Positions 37,491 through 48,031 of a stretch of 64,000 bases of DNA are shown one piece after another. Below the pieces are notes generated by a model. It saw nothing but the letters and a program-made list of their open reading frames with translations. It made no database searches and was not told the DNA's origin. Within the stretch, counting starts at the first letter, position 1. Every line of letters begins with the position of its first letter. The translations under genes and the position numbers were made by a program. The stretch is from positions 62,001 through 126,000 of the forward strand of contig NZ_NXIE01000003.1 of the NCBI RefSeq assembly GCF_004116625.1, written 5' to 3'. The DNA is from Halarcobacter mediterraneus. GTDB taxonomy: Bacteria > Campylobacterota > Campylobacteria > Campylobacterales > Arcobacteraceae.

Positions 37491-38366
37491 TTATTTGATT
37501 AGTTTTTTAAGTATTGCCATTCTTACTGCAACACCATTTTTTACTTGTTCTAAAATCTTATTTCGTGGATCACTTAGCATTTCATCAGAAATATCAATAT
37601 TTCTATTTACTGGACCTGGATGAAGTAAAAGAATATTTCTATCTCCAAACACTTCTTTTGTAATACAATAATCTTTTGCATAGTCATTTAAAGATTGAAA
37701 ATATACTTCATTGTGTCTTTCAAGTTGAGTTCTTAAACTCATGATTACATCAACCTCATCAATTACATCAGAAATTTTATCATATTGTTTAAATTCATTA
37801 CTTTCATATTTAAAACAATCAGGAGCAACAAAACAAACTTCCATACCAAATCTAGGAAGAAGTCTTCTATTTGAACCAGCAACTCTTGATGATTTTACAT
37901 CTCCAATAATAGCTACTTTCTTACCTTCTAAATCTCCATCAAAATGTTCATACATTGTAAAGAGGTCTAAAAGTGCTTGCGTGGGATGCGCATGTTTTCC
38001 ATCTCCTGCATTTATAATAGGACAATTTACATGTTCTATCAAACTTCCTGGTAATCCACATTCACTGTGTCTAATAGTAATTGCATCTGGACTCATAGCA
38101 TTTATATTTGCAATTGTATCAAAGATAGTCTCACCTTTACTTCTTGAACTTCTTCCTACATCTAAAGAAATAACTTGTGCTCCTAATCTTTTTGCTGCCA
38201 TTTCAAAAGCACTTCTTGTTCTAGTAGAATCTTCAAAAAATAGATTAACGATAATTTTACCTTTTAAAACTTCGTTACTTTCCATATCTAAAAACATTCT
38301 AGCATCATCAAAAAGTTCAAGAATTTCTTCTTTTGTAAAATCTGCTGTTCGAATTAAATGCTGCAT
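37491..38366 (-). CDS. pyrB: Aspartate carbamoyltransferase catalytic subunit
   Basis: This 291-residue enzyme commits carbamoyl phosphate and aspartate to pyrimidine synthesis. The carbamoyl-phosphate loop FEDSTRTRSAFE (about 49-60), AGDGKHAHPTQALLD and LHPGPVNR are all present. No regulatory subunit (pyrI) follows. It forms a two-gene unit with pabB. Confidence 0.96.
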   Translation of the reverse strand: MQHLIRTADFTKEEILELFDDARMFLDMESNEVLKGKIIVNLFFEDSTRTRSAFEMAAKRLGAQVISLDVGRSSRSKGETIFDTIANINAMSPDAITIRHSECGLPGSLIEHVNCPIINAGDGKHAHPTQALLDLFTMYEHFDGDLEGKKVAIIGDVKSSRVAGSNRRLLPRFGMEVCFVAPDCFKYESNEFKQYDKISDVIDEVDVIMSLRTQLERHNEVYFQSLNDYAKDYCITKEVFGDRNILLLHPGPVNRNIDISDEMLSDPRNKILEQVKNGVAVRMAILKKLIK

Positions 38367-38427
38367 TTTTTCCCTTTAATTTTAGTTTGGATTTTATCAA
38401 AAAGGAGTTTAAAAATTTAAATTTATG

Positions 38428-38433
38428 TATAAT
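38428..38433 (+). promoter_or_regulatory. Probable promoter -10 for the cis/trans isomerase gene
   Basis: TATAAT preceded directly by TG lies 28 bases before ATG 38461. It overlaps the first codons of a longer upstream start, which argues against that start. Confidence 0.55.
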
Positions 38434-38460
38434 AGCCTCAATCAAACCTTAGGAATCTTA

Positions 38461-40755
38461 ATGTATATTTTTTTACTCTTCTTTTCCCTTCTTATTTTTA
38501 GTTTTAAAAGTCTTATTTTTGCAAGTGATAAGATTTCATATACTAAAGATGTTAAACCTATTTTAGATAATAGATGTGTAACCTGTCACTCTTGTTATAA
38601 CTCACCTTGTCAATTAAAACTATCATCTTTTGAAGGTCTTATTAGAGGTGCAAATAAAAAAGATATTTATGAAAATAGATTAACAGCAGCAGAACCTACT
38701 AGACTATTTGTAGATGCATCTAGAGAAGAACATTGGAGAGAAAAAGAGTTTTTCTCGGTAAATAAACATTTTGAAGATTCAAATAATTCTATAATGTTAG
38801 AATTTTTAAATCAAAAACAAAAGAAACCAACTAATATAGGTAAATATTCTCCTGAAACAGATGACTTAAGTTGTGTGAAAAATGAAAAAGAGTTAAAAGA
38901 TTATCTAAAAGACAACCCCCATAAAGGTATGCCTTATGGATTTCCAGCCTTAAGCGAAGATGAACATAAAGTTCTTGAAAAATGGTTAAAAAAGAAAACT
39001 CAAACTTCTGATGAGAAACATTTGATTTCAGATTTTGAAAAAAATCAAATAGAGAAGTTTGAAAACTTTTTTAATAAACAAGAGATAAAATACCAAGTTA
39101 CAGCAAGATATATTTATGAACATATTTTCCTTGCACATTTATATTTTGATAAAAATAGTAATAACTTTTTTGAAATAGTAAGGTCAAAAACTAAAACTGG
39201 TAAAATAGAAATTATTCCTACTAGATTCCCTTACGAAAAAATAGAAGAGGATTTTTTTTACAGAATTAGAAAAATCAAATCCACTATTGTGCATAAAACT
39301 CATATGATTTATGAGTTAAACGACTTTAAGCTAAATAGATATAAAGAATTATTTATAAATATTCCTTGGGTAGAAAAACCATATATGCCCCCTTTTGATA
39401 CAAAAATATCTGCAAATGCTTTAAAGACTTTTAAACAAATTCCAGCAAAGAGTAGATATGAGTTTCTTCTTGATGATATCCACTATTTCATTATGAATTA
39501 TATTAGAGGACCTGTTTGTAAAGGGCAAATTGCATTAAATGTAATAAATGATCATTTCTGGGTTATGTTTATGGATCCAAATTCAGACCTTGCAGTAAAA
39601 GATTCTTCTTATTTAAATAAAAATCTTAAAAACTTGTCTATTCCAAATAAGTACGGAGAAAATCCTGATTTATTGGAGACTTTTACTATTATTAAAAACT
39701 ATCAACAAGCTGAAATATATTTTAATAATAAAAATAAAATCTATAAAAAGTATTATAAAGATGGTCTTTCTTTAGAAAATATTTGGAAAGGAAATAAAGA
39801 AAAAAATGATTCTATACTAACTATTTATAGACATTTTGATTCAGCTTCCGTTCATAAAGGAGCTTTAGGGAATACTCCAAAAACTTTATGGCTTATTGAC
39901 TTTCCTTTACTTGAAAGATTATATTATTCTCTAGTTGCTGGTTTTGATATTTTTGGAAGTACTTCCCATCAGTTTTTAGTAAGAAAGCATATGGATAGAC
40001 TAAGAATTGAAGGGGAAACAAACTTCTTAGAATTTTTACCAAAAAATTCACGAAGAGAGTATTTTAATTCTTGGTATAAAGGTTGGTTAGCTAAACACTT
40101 TGCCCTTTATATACCTTCAAATAATGAACCAAACATTGAATATTCAACAGAAGATTATAAAGATGAGTTTATAGATAAACTATTTAAAGAGCTAAATATT
40201 AAAAAAGATAAAATAAACTTTATTGAAAAGGACTATAAAAATACAAAAATCTTACGAAAGTACAAAACAAAAGAAGAGATTGAAACTAGCTTAAAAATGT
40301 TGACTTTACCAAATAACTCAAGATTTATTCAATATCATACAGATGATAAAACGAATCTAGCCTATATTAAAATTGAATTAAACAATAATGAAAATCTAGT
40401 TTACTCTATGGTTATAAATAGATGGCATGATAATGTGGCATTAATGTTTAATGAAGATTCTAGATTAAACCCTAAAAAAGATAGAATTAATTTTATAGAA
40501 GGTTTTGTTGGTTCTTATCCCAATATTTTTATAAAAGTCAAACAAGATGATTTAAATGAATTTTTCAATCTAATTTATGATTATCAAGATTCTAAAAAAC
40601 AAAAGAAAAAACTTTCAAAATTTATAATAAATAGAGCAAATCCAGATTTTTGGGAAGATTATGACTGGTTTACAAATCAATTTAAAAAACAAAATAAACT
40701 TCAATTTGGATTATTTGATTTAAATCGTTATTATGATAAAGCTATAAATGACTAA
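38461..40755 (+). CDS. cti: Cis/trans fatty acid isomerase (Cti-like)
   Basis: The protein has about 764 residues with an N-terminal signal/membrane segment (about 4-24). It then has a c-type haem motif CVTCH just inside the mature protein and a long Cti domain (LTAAEPTRLFVDA, YRHFDSASVHKGALG and HQFLVRKHMDRLRIEGE are family-like). Cti acts in the periplasm and turns cis-unsaturated membrane lipids to trans, a fast stress response to solvents or heat. I chose ATG 38461 because AGGA is 6 bases upstream; ATG 38425 overlaps the promoter. It stands alone. Confidence 0.88.
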   Translation: MYIFLLFFSLLIFSFKSLIFASDKISYTKDVKPILDNRCVTCHSCYNSPCQLKLSSFEGLIRGANKKDIYENRLTAAEPTRLFVDASREEHWREKEFFSVNKHFEDSNNSIMLEFLNQKQKKPTNIGKYSPETDDLSCVKNEKELKDYLKDNPHKGMPYGFPALSEDEHKVLEKWLKKKTQTSDEKHLISDFEKNQIEKFENFFNKQEIKYQVTARYIYEHIFLAHLYFDKNSNNFFEIVRSKTKTGKIEIIPTRFPYEKIEEDFFYRIRKIKSTIVHKTHMIYELNDFKLNRYKELFINIPWVEKPYMPPFDTKISANALKTFKQIPAKSRYEFLLDDIHYFIMNYIRGPVCKGQIALNVINDHFWVMFMDPNSDLAVKDSSYLNKNLKNLSIPNKYGENPDLLETFTIIKNYQQAEIYFNNKNKIYKKYYKDGLSLENIWKGNKEKNDSILTIYRHFDSASVHKGALGNTPKTLWLIDFPLLERLYYSLVAGFDIFGSTSHQFLVRKHMDRLRIEGETNFLEFLPKNSRREYFNSWYKGWLAKHFALYIPSNNEPNIEYSTEDYKDEFIDKLFKELNIKKDKINFIEKDYKNTKILRKYKTKEEIETSLKMLTLPNNSRFIQYHTDDKTNLAYIKIELNNNENLVYSMVINRWHDNVALMFNEDSRLNPKKDRINFIEGFVGSYPNIFIKVKQDDLNEFFNLIYDYQDSKKQKKKLSKFIINRANPDFWEDYDWFTNQFKKQNKLQFGLFDLNRYYDKAIND

Positions 40756-40816
40756 AATTAAATATACTATTAGATATAATCTTTTTCAAATATTATAGAT
40801 TATTTTAGGAAAAAAA

Positions 40817-42001
40817 ATGGTAGAACAATTAGATAAACAGTATGTACTTCATACATATGCAAGAAATTATGTAAACTTTAAAAAAGGTATAAACGCAACA
40901 CTTTTTGATGAGAAAGACAAAGACTATATAGACTTTACTTCAGGTATAGGAGTAGTTTCAGTAGGTCATGGAAATAAAGAAGTTGCAGATGCAATATATA
41001 AACAAGTTAGTAATATTACTCATATTTCAAATCTTTATGCAATTGAACCACAAGCAAAACTTGCTGAAAAAATTGCACAACTTTCAGAAATGGATGTTGC
41101 AACATTTTTCTCTAACTCAGGAGCAGAAGCAAATGAAGGTGCAATAAAAATTGCAAGAAAGTATGGAGAAACAAAATTCAACAAAAAAAGATATAAAGTA
41201 ATTACTTTAGAACACTCTTTTCATGGAAGAACAATAACAACAGTTAAAGCTACGGGACAAAGCTCTATGCATAGTCCAAATTTTTCACCATATCCTGATG
41301 GATTTAAATATGATGCAAGAATTGATGATATTTATAACTCTATTGATGATGAAACTGTTGCTGTTATGATAGAACTTGTTCAAGGAGAAGGTGGAGTACA
41401 ACCTTTTGAAAAAAAAGATATTCAAGAACTAGCAAAATTCTTAAAAGAAGCAGGTATTTTATTAATAATTGATGAAGTTCAAACTGGTGCTTATAGAACA
41501 GGTGAATTTTTAGCTTCAAATCTTTATGAAATTGAACCAGATGTTATTACAATGGCAAAAGGTTTAGGAGGAGGAGTTCCTATTGGTGCAGTTATTACAA
41601 AACACAAAGATATTTTTCAACCAGGGGACCATGGTTCAACTTTTGGTGGTAATTATTTAAGTTGTGCTGCAGCAAATAAGGTATTAGAACTTTTAGACTC
41701 ATATAAAAATAGTGGGGAGCTTGATGAAATAATTATTTATTTTGATAAAAAACTAAATGAAATTCAAAATAAATTCCCTGAAATACTAACTCAAAAAGTT
41801 GGGATTGGACTTATGAAAGGTTTTAGAATAAAAGACAATGAAACTCTTACAGCACTTATTTCAAAATGTTTTGAAGAAGGTGTTTTAGTTTTAAAAGCAG
41901 GAAGAAACACTTTAAGACTTTTACCACCATTAACTATATCAAAAAAAGAGATTGAGGAAGGATTTAAGAGGTTAGAAAATGCACTTACAAAAATTAAATA
42001 A
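40817..42001 (+). CDS. argD: Acetylornithine aminotransferase
   Basis: This 394-residue class III PLP aminotransferase is in the arginine pathway. SGAEANEGAIKIARK (phosphate-binding), EHSFHGRT, LIIDEVQTGAYRTG and the PLP lysine region TMAKGLGGGVPIGA are present. Family members can also act on succinyldiaminopimelate. The TolC-family gene begins inside its last codons (23-base overlap), so the two share a transcript. Confidence 0.92.
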   Translation: MVEQLDKQYVLHTYARNYVNFKKGINATLFDEKDKDYIDFTSGIGVVSVGHGNKEVADAIYKQVSNITHISNLYAIEPQAKLAEKIAQLSEMDVATFFSNSGAEANEGAIKIARKYGETKFNKKRYKVITLEHSFHGRTITTVKATGQSSMHSPNFSPYPDGFKYDARIDDIYNSIDDETVAVMIELVQGEGGVQPFEKKDIQELAKFLKEAGILLIIDEVQTGAYRTGEFLASNLYEIEPDVITMAKGLGGGVPIGAVITKHKDIFQPGDHGSTFGGNYLSCAAANKVLELLDSYKNSGELDEIIIYFDKKLNEIQNKFPEILTQKVGIGLMKGFRIKDNETLTALISKCFEEGVLVLKAGRNTLRLLPPLTISKKEIEEGFKRLENALTKIK

Positions 42002-43160
42002 AAATTTTTTTATTTTCCTTTTATTCACTACTTTTTTAAATGCAAATGAAGTTGATGAAAATATTCTTTCTGAAGATAGATTAAATATCATTGACTTTAA
42101 TAAAAAACAAAATGAAGAAAATAGCTCAAAGTTAAAAAAAGATTGGATTAATCCAATCACTTTTAGCTATTCAAAAAACTATACAGATACTTATGATACA
42201 GCTAAAAGTATAATTTCTATAAACCAACCTATTTTTAAAAGTGGAGGAATTTATAGTGCTATAAAATATGCAAATGCAAATTTTAAATATAACAGTTTAG
42301 ATATTGAAACACAAAGAAAAGAGCTTATAAAACAAGCTACTACTATTTTATTTAACCTGCATATTTTAGATTTAAATATTAAAAAAAATGAATTACTTTT
42401 AAAAAATGCAAACATTGATATTCAAAGAAAAAAAGAACAAGTTTTAAATGGTTTTTTAGATACTTCTTATTTAGATAATGCCATATTAGATGCAAATACT
42501 ATAAAAAACTCATTAGCAGATCTTTATTATCAAAAAGAAGAATTAGAAAATAGTTTTAATAACTTATCAAATAAAGAATATAAAAGATTTACACTACCAA
42601 CACTTAGTTTAACAAATAAAGAAACTTTTTTAGACAACTCTTTAGAATTAGCTAAAGCAAAAGCAGATATAAATCAAAAAGATTATCTAAAAGATATGAC
42701 TATTTCTCAATATCTCCCAAGTTTAAATGTTAATTTAGACTATACACATTATCATGATACAGACAATAACTACTCTTTAGATGAAAATTCAAAAACTTAT
42801 GGTTTATCTGTTTCTATGCCTTTAGATGTAAGAACTTTCAATGATATTGAATCACAAAGAATAGAGTACTTAAAAGCAAAACTAAATTTAAATACAACAA
42901 TCATAGAAGAACAAAATTTTTATAAAACAAAAATATCGAAAATCAATATGCTAGAAAGAAAAAAGAAAATTGCAAAAGAAGATTTTGAATTATATGAATC
43001 TTTATTAAAAATTATTATTGAAGAAAAAAATGCTCAATTAAAAACTCAAAGTGATGTTGATACCCTTGCTAATTCACAAAAAATAAAATCAATAGAAGTA
43101 AAAATTTACGAACTTGAAAAGCAAGTTGAACTTTTAGAAATATATGCAAAAGTTATTTAA
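41979..43160 (+). CDS. TolC-family outer membrane channel protein
   Basis: The protein has 393 residues with a signal peptide (about 1-22) and long alpha-helical, Asn/Lys/Glu-rich hairpins with the internal duplication typical of outer-membrane efflux proteins. It is shorter than E. coli TolC. No RND pump or membrane-fusion partner lies nearby, so it must pair with a pump encoded elsewhere. The start lies inside argD with GAGG upstream. It ends at a bidirectional terminator shared with pyk. Confidence 0.8.
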   Translation: MHLQKLNKNFFIFLLFTTFLNANEVDENILSEDRLNIIDFNKKQNEENSSKLKKDWINPITFSYSKNYTDTYDTAKSIISINQPIFKSGGIYSAIKYANANFKYNSLDIETQRKELIKQATTILFNLHILDLNIKKNELLLKNANIDIQRKKEQVLNGFLDTSYLDNAILDANTIKNSLADLYYQKEELENSFNNLSNKEYKRFTLPTLSLTNKETFLDNSLELAKAKADINQKDYLKDMTISQYLPSLNVNLDYTHYHDTDNNYSLDENSKTYGLSVSMPLDVRTFNDIESQRIEYLKAKLNLNTTIIEEQNFYKTKISKINMLERKKKIAKEDFELYESLLKIIIEEKNAQLKTQSDVDTLANSQKIKSIEVKIYELEKQVELLEIYAKVI

Positions 43161-43188
43161 AATATTATGGCTTTTGCCATAATATTTT
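43159..43188. terminator. Bidirectional terminator between TolC-family gene and pyk
   Basis: A perfect 13-base stem, AAAATATTATGGC and GCCATAATATTTT, surrounds a TTTT loop between the two convergent genes. Confidence 0.85.
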
Positions 43189-43191
43189 ATT

Positions 43192-44643
43192 CTACTTCTT
43201 TTTCATTGTAGGTAAATTTAAATAATATTCCATCTCTGATGGAGTTAATATTTTAATAGTATTTGTACTTCCTGGTTGTCCTACTGGATAACCAATTGTT
43301 GCAATATAAATACCATCTTTATTTAATAACTCTTTTGCTTCTAAATGCTTAAGCATTGAATGAATCATCTTAGAAGCTTGTGCTTCTTTTATTTTTGCAA
43401 TTGGTTGAACACCCCAATTTGCACAAAGAGGATTTAAAACTCTTCTTTTATGAGTAAAGATATAAATTGGTGTTCTTGGTCTATATCTTGAAATTTTCAT
43501 TGCTGATTTACCAGAACTTGTTAAAGCAATAATTCCAGTTGCATTTAAATCATCTGCAAGCTTTGTTGCAGTTGCTTGAATAACATCAAATTTATCATGA
43601 TAAGCTAATTTGTCATGCTTATCAAAAGGATAAATTTCCTCTGTTTCTCTAATAATATGTGCCATAGTATCAACAGTATTTATAGGGTCAATCCCTACTG
43701 CACTTTCTTCACTAAGCATTACAGCATCTGTTCCATCTAAAACTGCATTTGCAACATCAGAAATTTCTGCTCTTGTCGCTCTTTCATTTTCAGTCATTGA
43801 AAGTAACATTTGTGTTGCAGTAATTACAGGAATACAAGCTTGGTTTGCTTTTTTTATTAATCTTTTTTGAATAGTTGGAACTTCATAATATGGGACTTCA
43901 ATTCCAAGATCACCTCTTGCAACCATTATTCCATCACTTACTTCTATAATTTCATCAATATTTTGTACAGCATCAAACTTTTCAATTTTTGCAATAATTC
44001 TTCCCTTATAATTACCTAAAAGTTTTCTTGCATTTTCAATATCATTTTTATTTTGAACAAAAGAAATAGCAAAGTAGTCTACTTTATTTTCAACTCCCCA
44101 TTTTATATCTGCTTTATCTTTTTCAGTAATAACATCTATATCTATTACTGTATTAGGGAAGTTTATTCCTTTTTTAGAACCTAAAGTACCCTGATTCTCG
44201 ATAACTGCTTTTATCTCTTCACCAGTTTCTATTACTTTTGCTCTAATTGTTCCATCATATAAGTAAATATATTCTCCTTCTTTTACCTTGTCTAGTAAGT
44301 CAGGATAATTAATTGATACTACATATTTTTTATCAGCTTCTTTATATCCTACAATATCATTTTTTATAAAAGTTATTTCATCACCTTTAAAAAGTTTAAA
44401 AGGTTCTTCCAATTCCCCTATTCTTACTTTTGGTCCAGAAATATCTTGTAAAACTGCAATTGTAGTATTAAGATTATTCATTGCTTTTCTAATATTTTTT
44501 AAAGTAGTTGAATGATATTCATGATCACCATGAGAAAAATTCAGCCTGAACATATTTGCTCCTGCTTTTATTAAACCTTCTATCATTTCAACACTATTAC
44601 TCGCTGGCCCTAATGTTGCTAAAATTTTAGTTCTTTTTTCCAT
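43192..44643 (-). CDS. pyk: Pyruvate kinase
   Basis: This 483-residue enzyme converts phosphoenolpyruvate to pyruvate with ATP formation. FRLNFSHGDHEYH (about 33-45), the metal/PEP region IIAKIEKFDAVQNIDEI, DGIMVARGDLGIE and ITATQMLLSM are intact. AAAGGAG precedes the ATG. Confidence 0.97.
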   Translation of the reverse strand: MEKRTKILATLGPASNSVEMIEGLIKAGANMFRLNFSHGDHEYHSTTLKNIRKAMNNLNTTIAVLQDISGPKVRIGELEEPFKLFKGDEITFIKNDIVGYKEADKKYVVSINYPDLLDKVKEGEYIYLYDGTIRAKVIETGEEIKAVIENQGTLGSKKGINFPNTVIDIDVITEKDKADIKWGVENKVDYFAISFVQNKNDIENARKLLGNYKGRIIAKIEKFDAVQNIDEIIEVSDGIMVARGDLGIEVPYYEVPTIQKRLIKKANQACIPVITATQMLLSMTENERATRAEISDVANAVLDGTDAVMLSEESAVGIDPINTVDTMAHIIRETEEIYPFDKHDKLAYHDKFDVIQATATKLADDLNATGIIALTSSGKSAMKISRYRPRTPIYIFTHKRRVLNPLCANWGVQPIAKIKEAQASKMIHSMLKHLEAKELLNKDGIYIATIGYPVGQPGSTNTIKILTPSEMEYYLNLPTMKKK

Positions 44644-44761
44644 TGGGCTACTCCTTTATATTTTATAATTTTGATTAGCTGATATTATATCAAAAATCAT
44701 TTACATTGTAGTTACAGAAACTATATATTTAATATTAATTTTTTTTAGATAAACTTCAAAA

Positions 44762-45775
44762 ATGAATCAAAATATACTTTTTAGCCAATATATGAACAAT
44801 TGGCTTTATGATAAAGATGCTTATTATAGTAATTATAAAACTATAGGAAAAGAAGGTGACTTTTTTACTTCTGTCTCAACTTCCAGTTTTTTTGGGGGAA
44901 GTATTGCTAAAAAGATTGTTGATGAAATAGAAAAGAGTAATTTACCCAAAAATACAACAATAGTAGAAATTGGTGCTCACCACGGATATCTTTTAGCTGA
45001 TATTATTCAATTTATTTATACTTTAAAACCTAAACTTTTAGAAAGTTTAAATTTTGCTATTGTGGAAAGATTTGAAAACCTTAAAGAAGTACAAAAAAAA
45101 TATTTAAAAGAATGTTTTGCAGATGCAATAAATTTTAAACATTATAATAATATCGAAGATTTAAAATTAGAAAATGCTTTTATTATAGCAAATGAGATTT
45201 TTGATGCATTTCCTTGTGATTTAGTTTTTACAGAAAACTCTGAATTAAAACAAGCCTTTGTAAAAAACAATCAAATATCTTTTAAAAAGTGTATAGATTT
45301 AGATATTATAAATCATTGTAGGAAATATAATATTACAAAAGGGGAAGTATGTTTAGAATATAAAAACTTTATAGATACTCTTTGTAAAAATATATCACAT
45401 TTTCATTTTCTTAGTTTTGATTATGGGGATAACTTTCCTAGAAATGATTTTTCCGCAAGAATTTATTCAAAGCATAAAGTTTTACCAATCTTTGAAACAA
45501 ACATTAGATTAGAAAATTATTTTAAAAATTCTGACCTTACTTATGACGTATTTTTTACTCATTTAATAGATTTATTTAAAAATAATAAAATAGAAGATAT
45601 TCAATACAATACTCAAATGAATACTTTAATTGAATTTGGGATTATAAATCTATTAGAAATACTTAAAGATAATAGTTCTGAAAATAATTATTTAAGAGAG
45701 TTACAAAAAGTAAAGATGCTTATCGAGCCTACTGGAATGGGAGATAGATTCAAAAGTTTATATATCAAAAAATGA
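44762..45775 (+). CDS. SAM-dependent methyltransferase, MidA/NDUFAF7 family
   Basis: This 337-residue protein has the early GDFFTSVSTSSFFGG stretch (about 34-48), a SAM-binding loop VEIGAHHGYLLADI (about 72-85), and IIANEIFDAFPCD (about 140-152), all marks of the DUF185/NDUFAF7 family. The mitochondrial member methylates an arginine in a complex I subunit; the bacterial target is not established. No Shine-Dalgarno sequence is seen before the ATG. It is divergent from pyk. Confidence 0.85.
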   Translation: MNQNILFSQYMNNWLYDKDAYYSNYKTIGKEGDFFTSVSTSSFFGGSIAKKIVDEIEKSNLPKNTTIVEIGAHHGYLLADIIQFIYTLKPKLLESLNFAIVERFENLKEVQKKYLKECFADAINFKHYNNIEDLKLENAFIIANEIFDAFPCDLVFTENSELKQAFVKNNQISFKKCIDLDIINHCRKYNITKGEVCLEYKNFIDTLCKNISHFHFLSFDYGDNFPRNDFSARIYSKHKVLPIFETNIRLENYFKNSDLTYDVFFTHLIDLFKNNKIEDIQYNTQMNTLIEFGIINLLEILKDNSSENNYLRELQKVKMLIEPTGMGDRFKSLYIKK

Positions 45776-45863
45776 CATTTAATAAAAATAATATTTTGAT
45801 AAAGTTCTTTACATTAACTTTTATGTATAATTTTACATTAAACTTCTTAGCAAAAGGAAAATA

Positions 45864-47939
45864 ATGAAAAATCTATCCATAAAAGCTAAATTACTACTAA
45901 TAGTTATAAGTTCAATTGTAATTGTTTCTGTAATAATCTTAATTGAATCAAATATAGCTTTATATAAAACCTCAGATAAAATAACAAATGAGTTTGAGCA
46001 GCAAGCTTTTAAAGCAAAAGAAGAAGAACTTAAAAGTTATGTGCAAATTGCATATAAAACAGTAGAAGCCTTCTACAAGAGAGCCCAAGAAAATCCAGAA
46101 AATACATTAGAGTATAAACAAGCAGCAGTAAAAGCAATTGAAGCGATTAGATATGGGAAAGATGGTTATTATTGGATAAATGATTCTCATCCAAATATGA
46201 TAATGCATGCTATTAAACCAGCATTAAATGGTACTGATTTATCAGAAAATAAAGACCCAAATGGTGTTTATGTTTTTAAAGAAATGATTAAAGCTACTTC
46301 TGATGGAGATAATGAAGGCTTAGTAAGATATGTATGGCCTAAACCCGGATTTGAAAAACCGCAGCCAAAATTCTCATATGTAATTAAATTTGAACCGTGG
46401 GATTGGATAATTGGAACTGGAGCTTATGTAGATAATATTACAACTTCAATAAATGAAATGAAGTCTTCAACTGAAGAAGAAATATTTGAAACTATGATTA
46501 CAAATATTATAATTATTTTTATAATTATGATTATTTTAGCCTTTGTTATGCTTGTAATTGCAAAGAAAAGTATTTTTGATCCTCTTGAAAAATTCCAAAA
46601 TGGACTATTAAGTTTTTTCAAATATCTTAATAAAGAACAAAATAATATAGACTTACTTGATGATAGTAGTAAAGATGAGATTGGTACAATGTCAAAAGAA
46701 GTAAATCAAAATATCAAAAAAACACAAACTTTGATTGAAGAAGACTCTGTATTAATTGATGATGTAAAAAGAGTAGTTGCAGAAGTAAAAGCAGGATATC
46801 TTGATAAAAAAATCACTAAAACAACTCAAAATGAAGCACTAAAAGAGCTACAAATAATCTTTAATGAAATGCTTGAAATTATGGAGAGAAATGTTCATAA
46901 TGATATTAATGAACTAAATAAGGTATTAGTTAGTTTTAAAAATAGAGATTTTAGAGAAAAAATTCAAACACCTAAAGGTGAAGTTGCAAAAACTTTAAAT
47001 GAATTATGTGAGATAATCAATAAAATGTTACTTGATAGTTTACAAAATGGTAACACTATGAATGAAAATGCAGAAACTCTTAGAAATAATGTAGAACAAT
47101 TAAGTGTTAGTTCTAATGAACAAGCAGCTTCTTTAGAAGAAACAGCTGCTGCACTAGAAGAAATTACTGGTACAATTACAAATACTTCAGAAAATATAGC
47201 TCAAATGGCAAATTATACTCAAGAATTAAGTAATTCTGTAAAAACAGGACAAGAATTAGCAGGACAAACAACCTCAGCAATGGAAGATATAAACTCACAA
47301 ACACAGTTAATTGCTGAAGCTATTACAGTAATAGACCAAATAGCATTCCAAACAAATATTCTTTCATTAAATGCAGCAGTAGAAGCAGCAACAGCAGGAG
47401 AAGCTGGAAAAGGTTTTGCAGTTGTAGCACAAGAGGTTAGAAACCTAGCAAATAGAAGTGCAGACGCAGCAAAAGAGATAAAAACTATTGTTGAAAATGC
47501 TACATTAAAAGCAAATAGTGGTAAAGAAATTTCTCAAAAAATGATAGAAGGTTATCAAACTATTAATACTAAAGTTCAAGAAACAAATACTTTAATCGTT
47601 GATATTACAACAGCATCTAAGGAACAAAGTACAGGAATTGCTCAAATAAATGATGCAGTTGCACAATTAGATAAAGCTACTCAAGAAAATGCACATATTG
47701 CAAGTAACACAAGTGACATTGCAAATCAGACCTCACAAATGGCAATAAATATTGTACAAGAAGCTAATAAATCAGAGTTTCTAAATAAAAATAGTGTCAA
47801 AATAAAAAAACATGAAAAAACAACAACTATAAAAAAAGAAAAAGAAACTTCAGTTTTAAAAAAAGAAAATAAAGAAAAAAAAGTAGAAGTTATTAAAGCT
47901 AATAATACAGAAAATGATGATGAATGGGAAACTTTTTAG
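45864..47939 (+). CDS. Methyl-accepting chemotaxis protein with single Cache domain
   Basis: The protein has 691 residues: a membrane segment at about 10-28, a periplasmic sCache_2 sensor at about 35-200 (GKDGYYWINDSHPNMIMHAI, WIIGTGAYVDNI), a membrane segment at about 211-233, HAMP-like helices, and the MCP signalling hairpin with AFQTNILSLNAAVEAATAGE near 495. After a Lys/Glu-rich tail it ends EWETF, which matches the CheR/CheB-tethering pentapeptide (NWETF type). sCache_2 receptors often sense small organic acids. AAAGGA precedes the ATG. It is monocistronic. Confidence 0.93.
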   Translation: MKNLSIKAKLLLIVISSIVIVSVIILIESNIALYKTSDKITNEFEQQAFKAKEEELKSYVQIAYKTVEAFYKRAQENPENTLEYKQAAVKAIEAIRYGKDGYYWINDSHPNMIMHAIKPALNGTDLSENKDPNGVYVFKEMIKATSDGDNEGLVRYVWPKPGFEKPQPKFSYVIKFEPWDWIIGTGAYVDNITTSINEMKSSTEEEIFETMITNIIIIFIIMIILAFVMLVIAKKSIFDPLEKFQNGLLSFFKYLNKEQNNIDLLDDSSKDEIGTMSKEVNQNIKKTQTLIEEDSVLIDDVKRVVAEVKAGYLDKKITKTTQNEALKELQIIFNEMLEIMERNVHNDINELNKVLVSFKNRDFREKIQTPKGEVAKTLNELCEIINKMLLDSLQNGNTMNENAETLRNNVEQLSVSSNEQAASLEETAAALEEITGTITNTSENIAQMANYTQELSNSVKTGQELAGQTTSAMEDINSQTQLIAEAITVIDQIAFQTNILSLNAAVEAATAGEAGKGFAVVAQEVRNLANRSADAAKEIKTIVENATLKANSGKEISQKMIEGYQTINTKVQETNTLIVDITTASKEQSTGIAQINDAVAQLDKATQENAHIASNTSDIANQTSQMAINIVQEANKSEFLNKNSVKIKKHEKTTTIKKEKETSVLKKENKEKKVEVIKANNTENDDEWETF

Positions 47940-48031
47940 TTTTCTATTCTTAAAATAAAAGTGTAACTATTTTTCATTTGATTATTATGAAAATAAACTG
48001 TTAAACTAAAAATTAAAAATAAGGATATAAA

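Noticed and set aside
37741-38379. 212-codon open frame opposite pyrB
   Set aside because: Long, but completely antisense to pyrB, whose motifs are intact. No family resemblance or ribosome binding site.
47940-48031. Possible TPP riboswitch before thiS
   Set aside because: The leader is too short and lacks the CTGAGA core.
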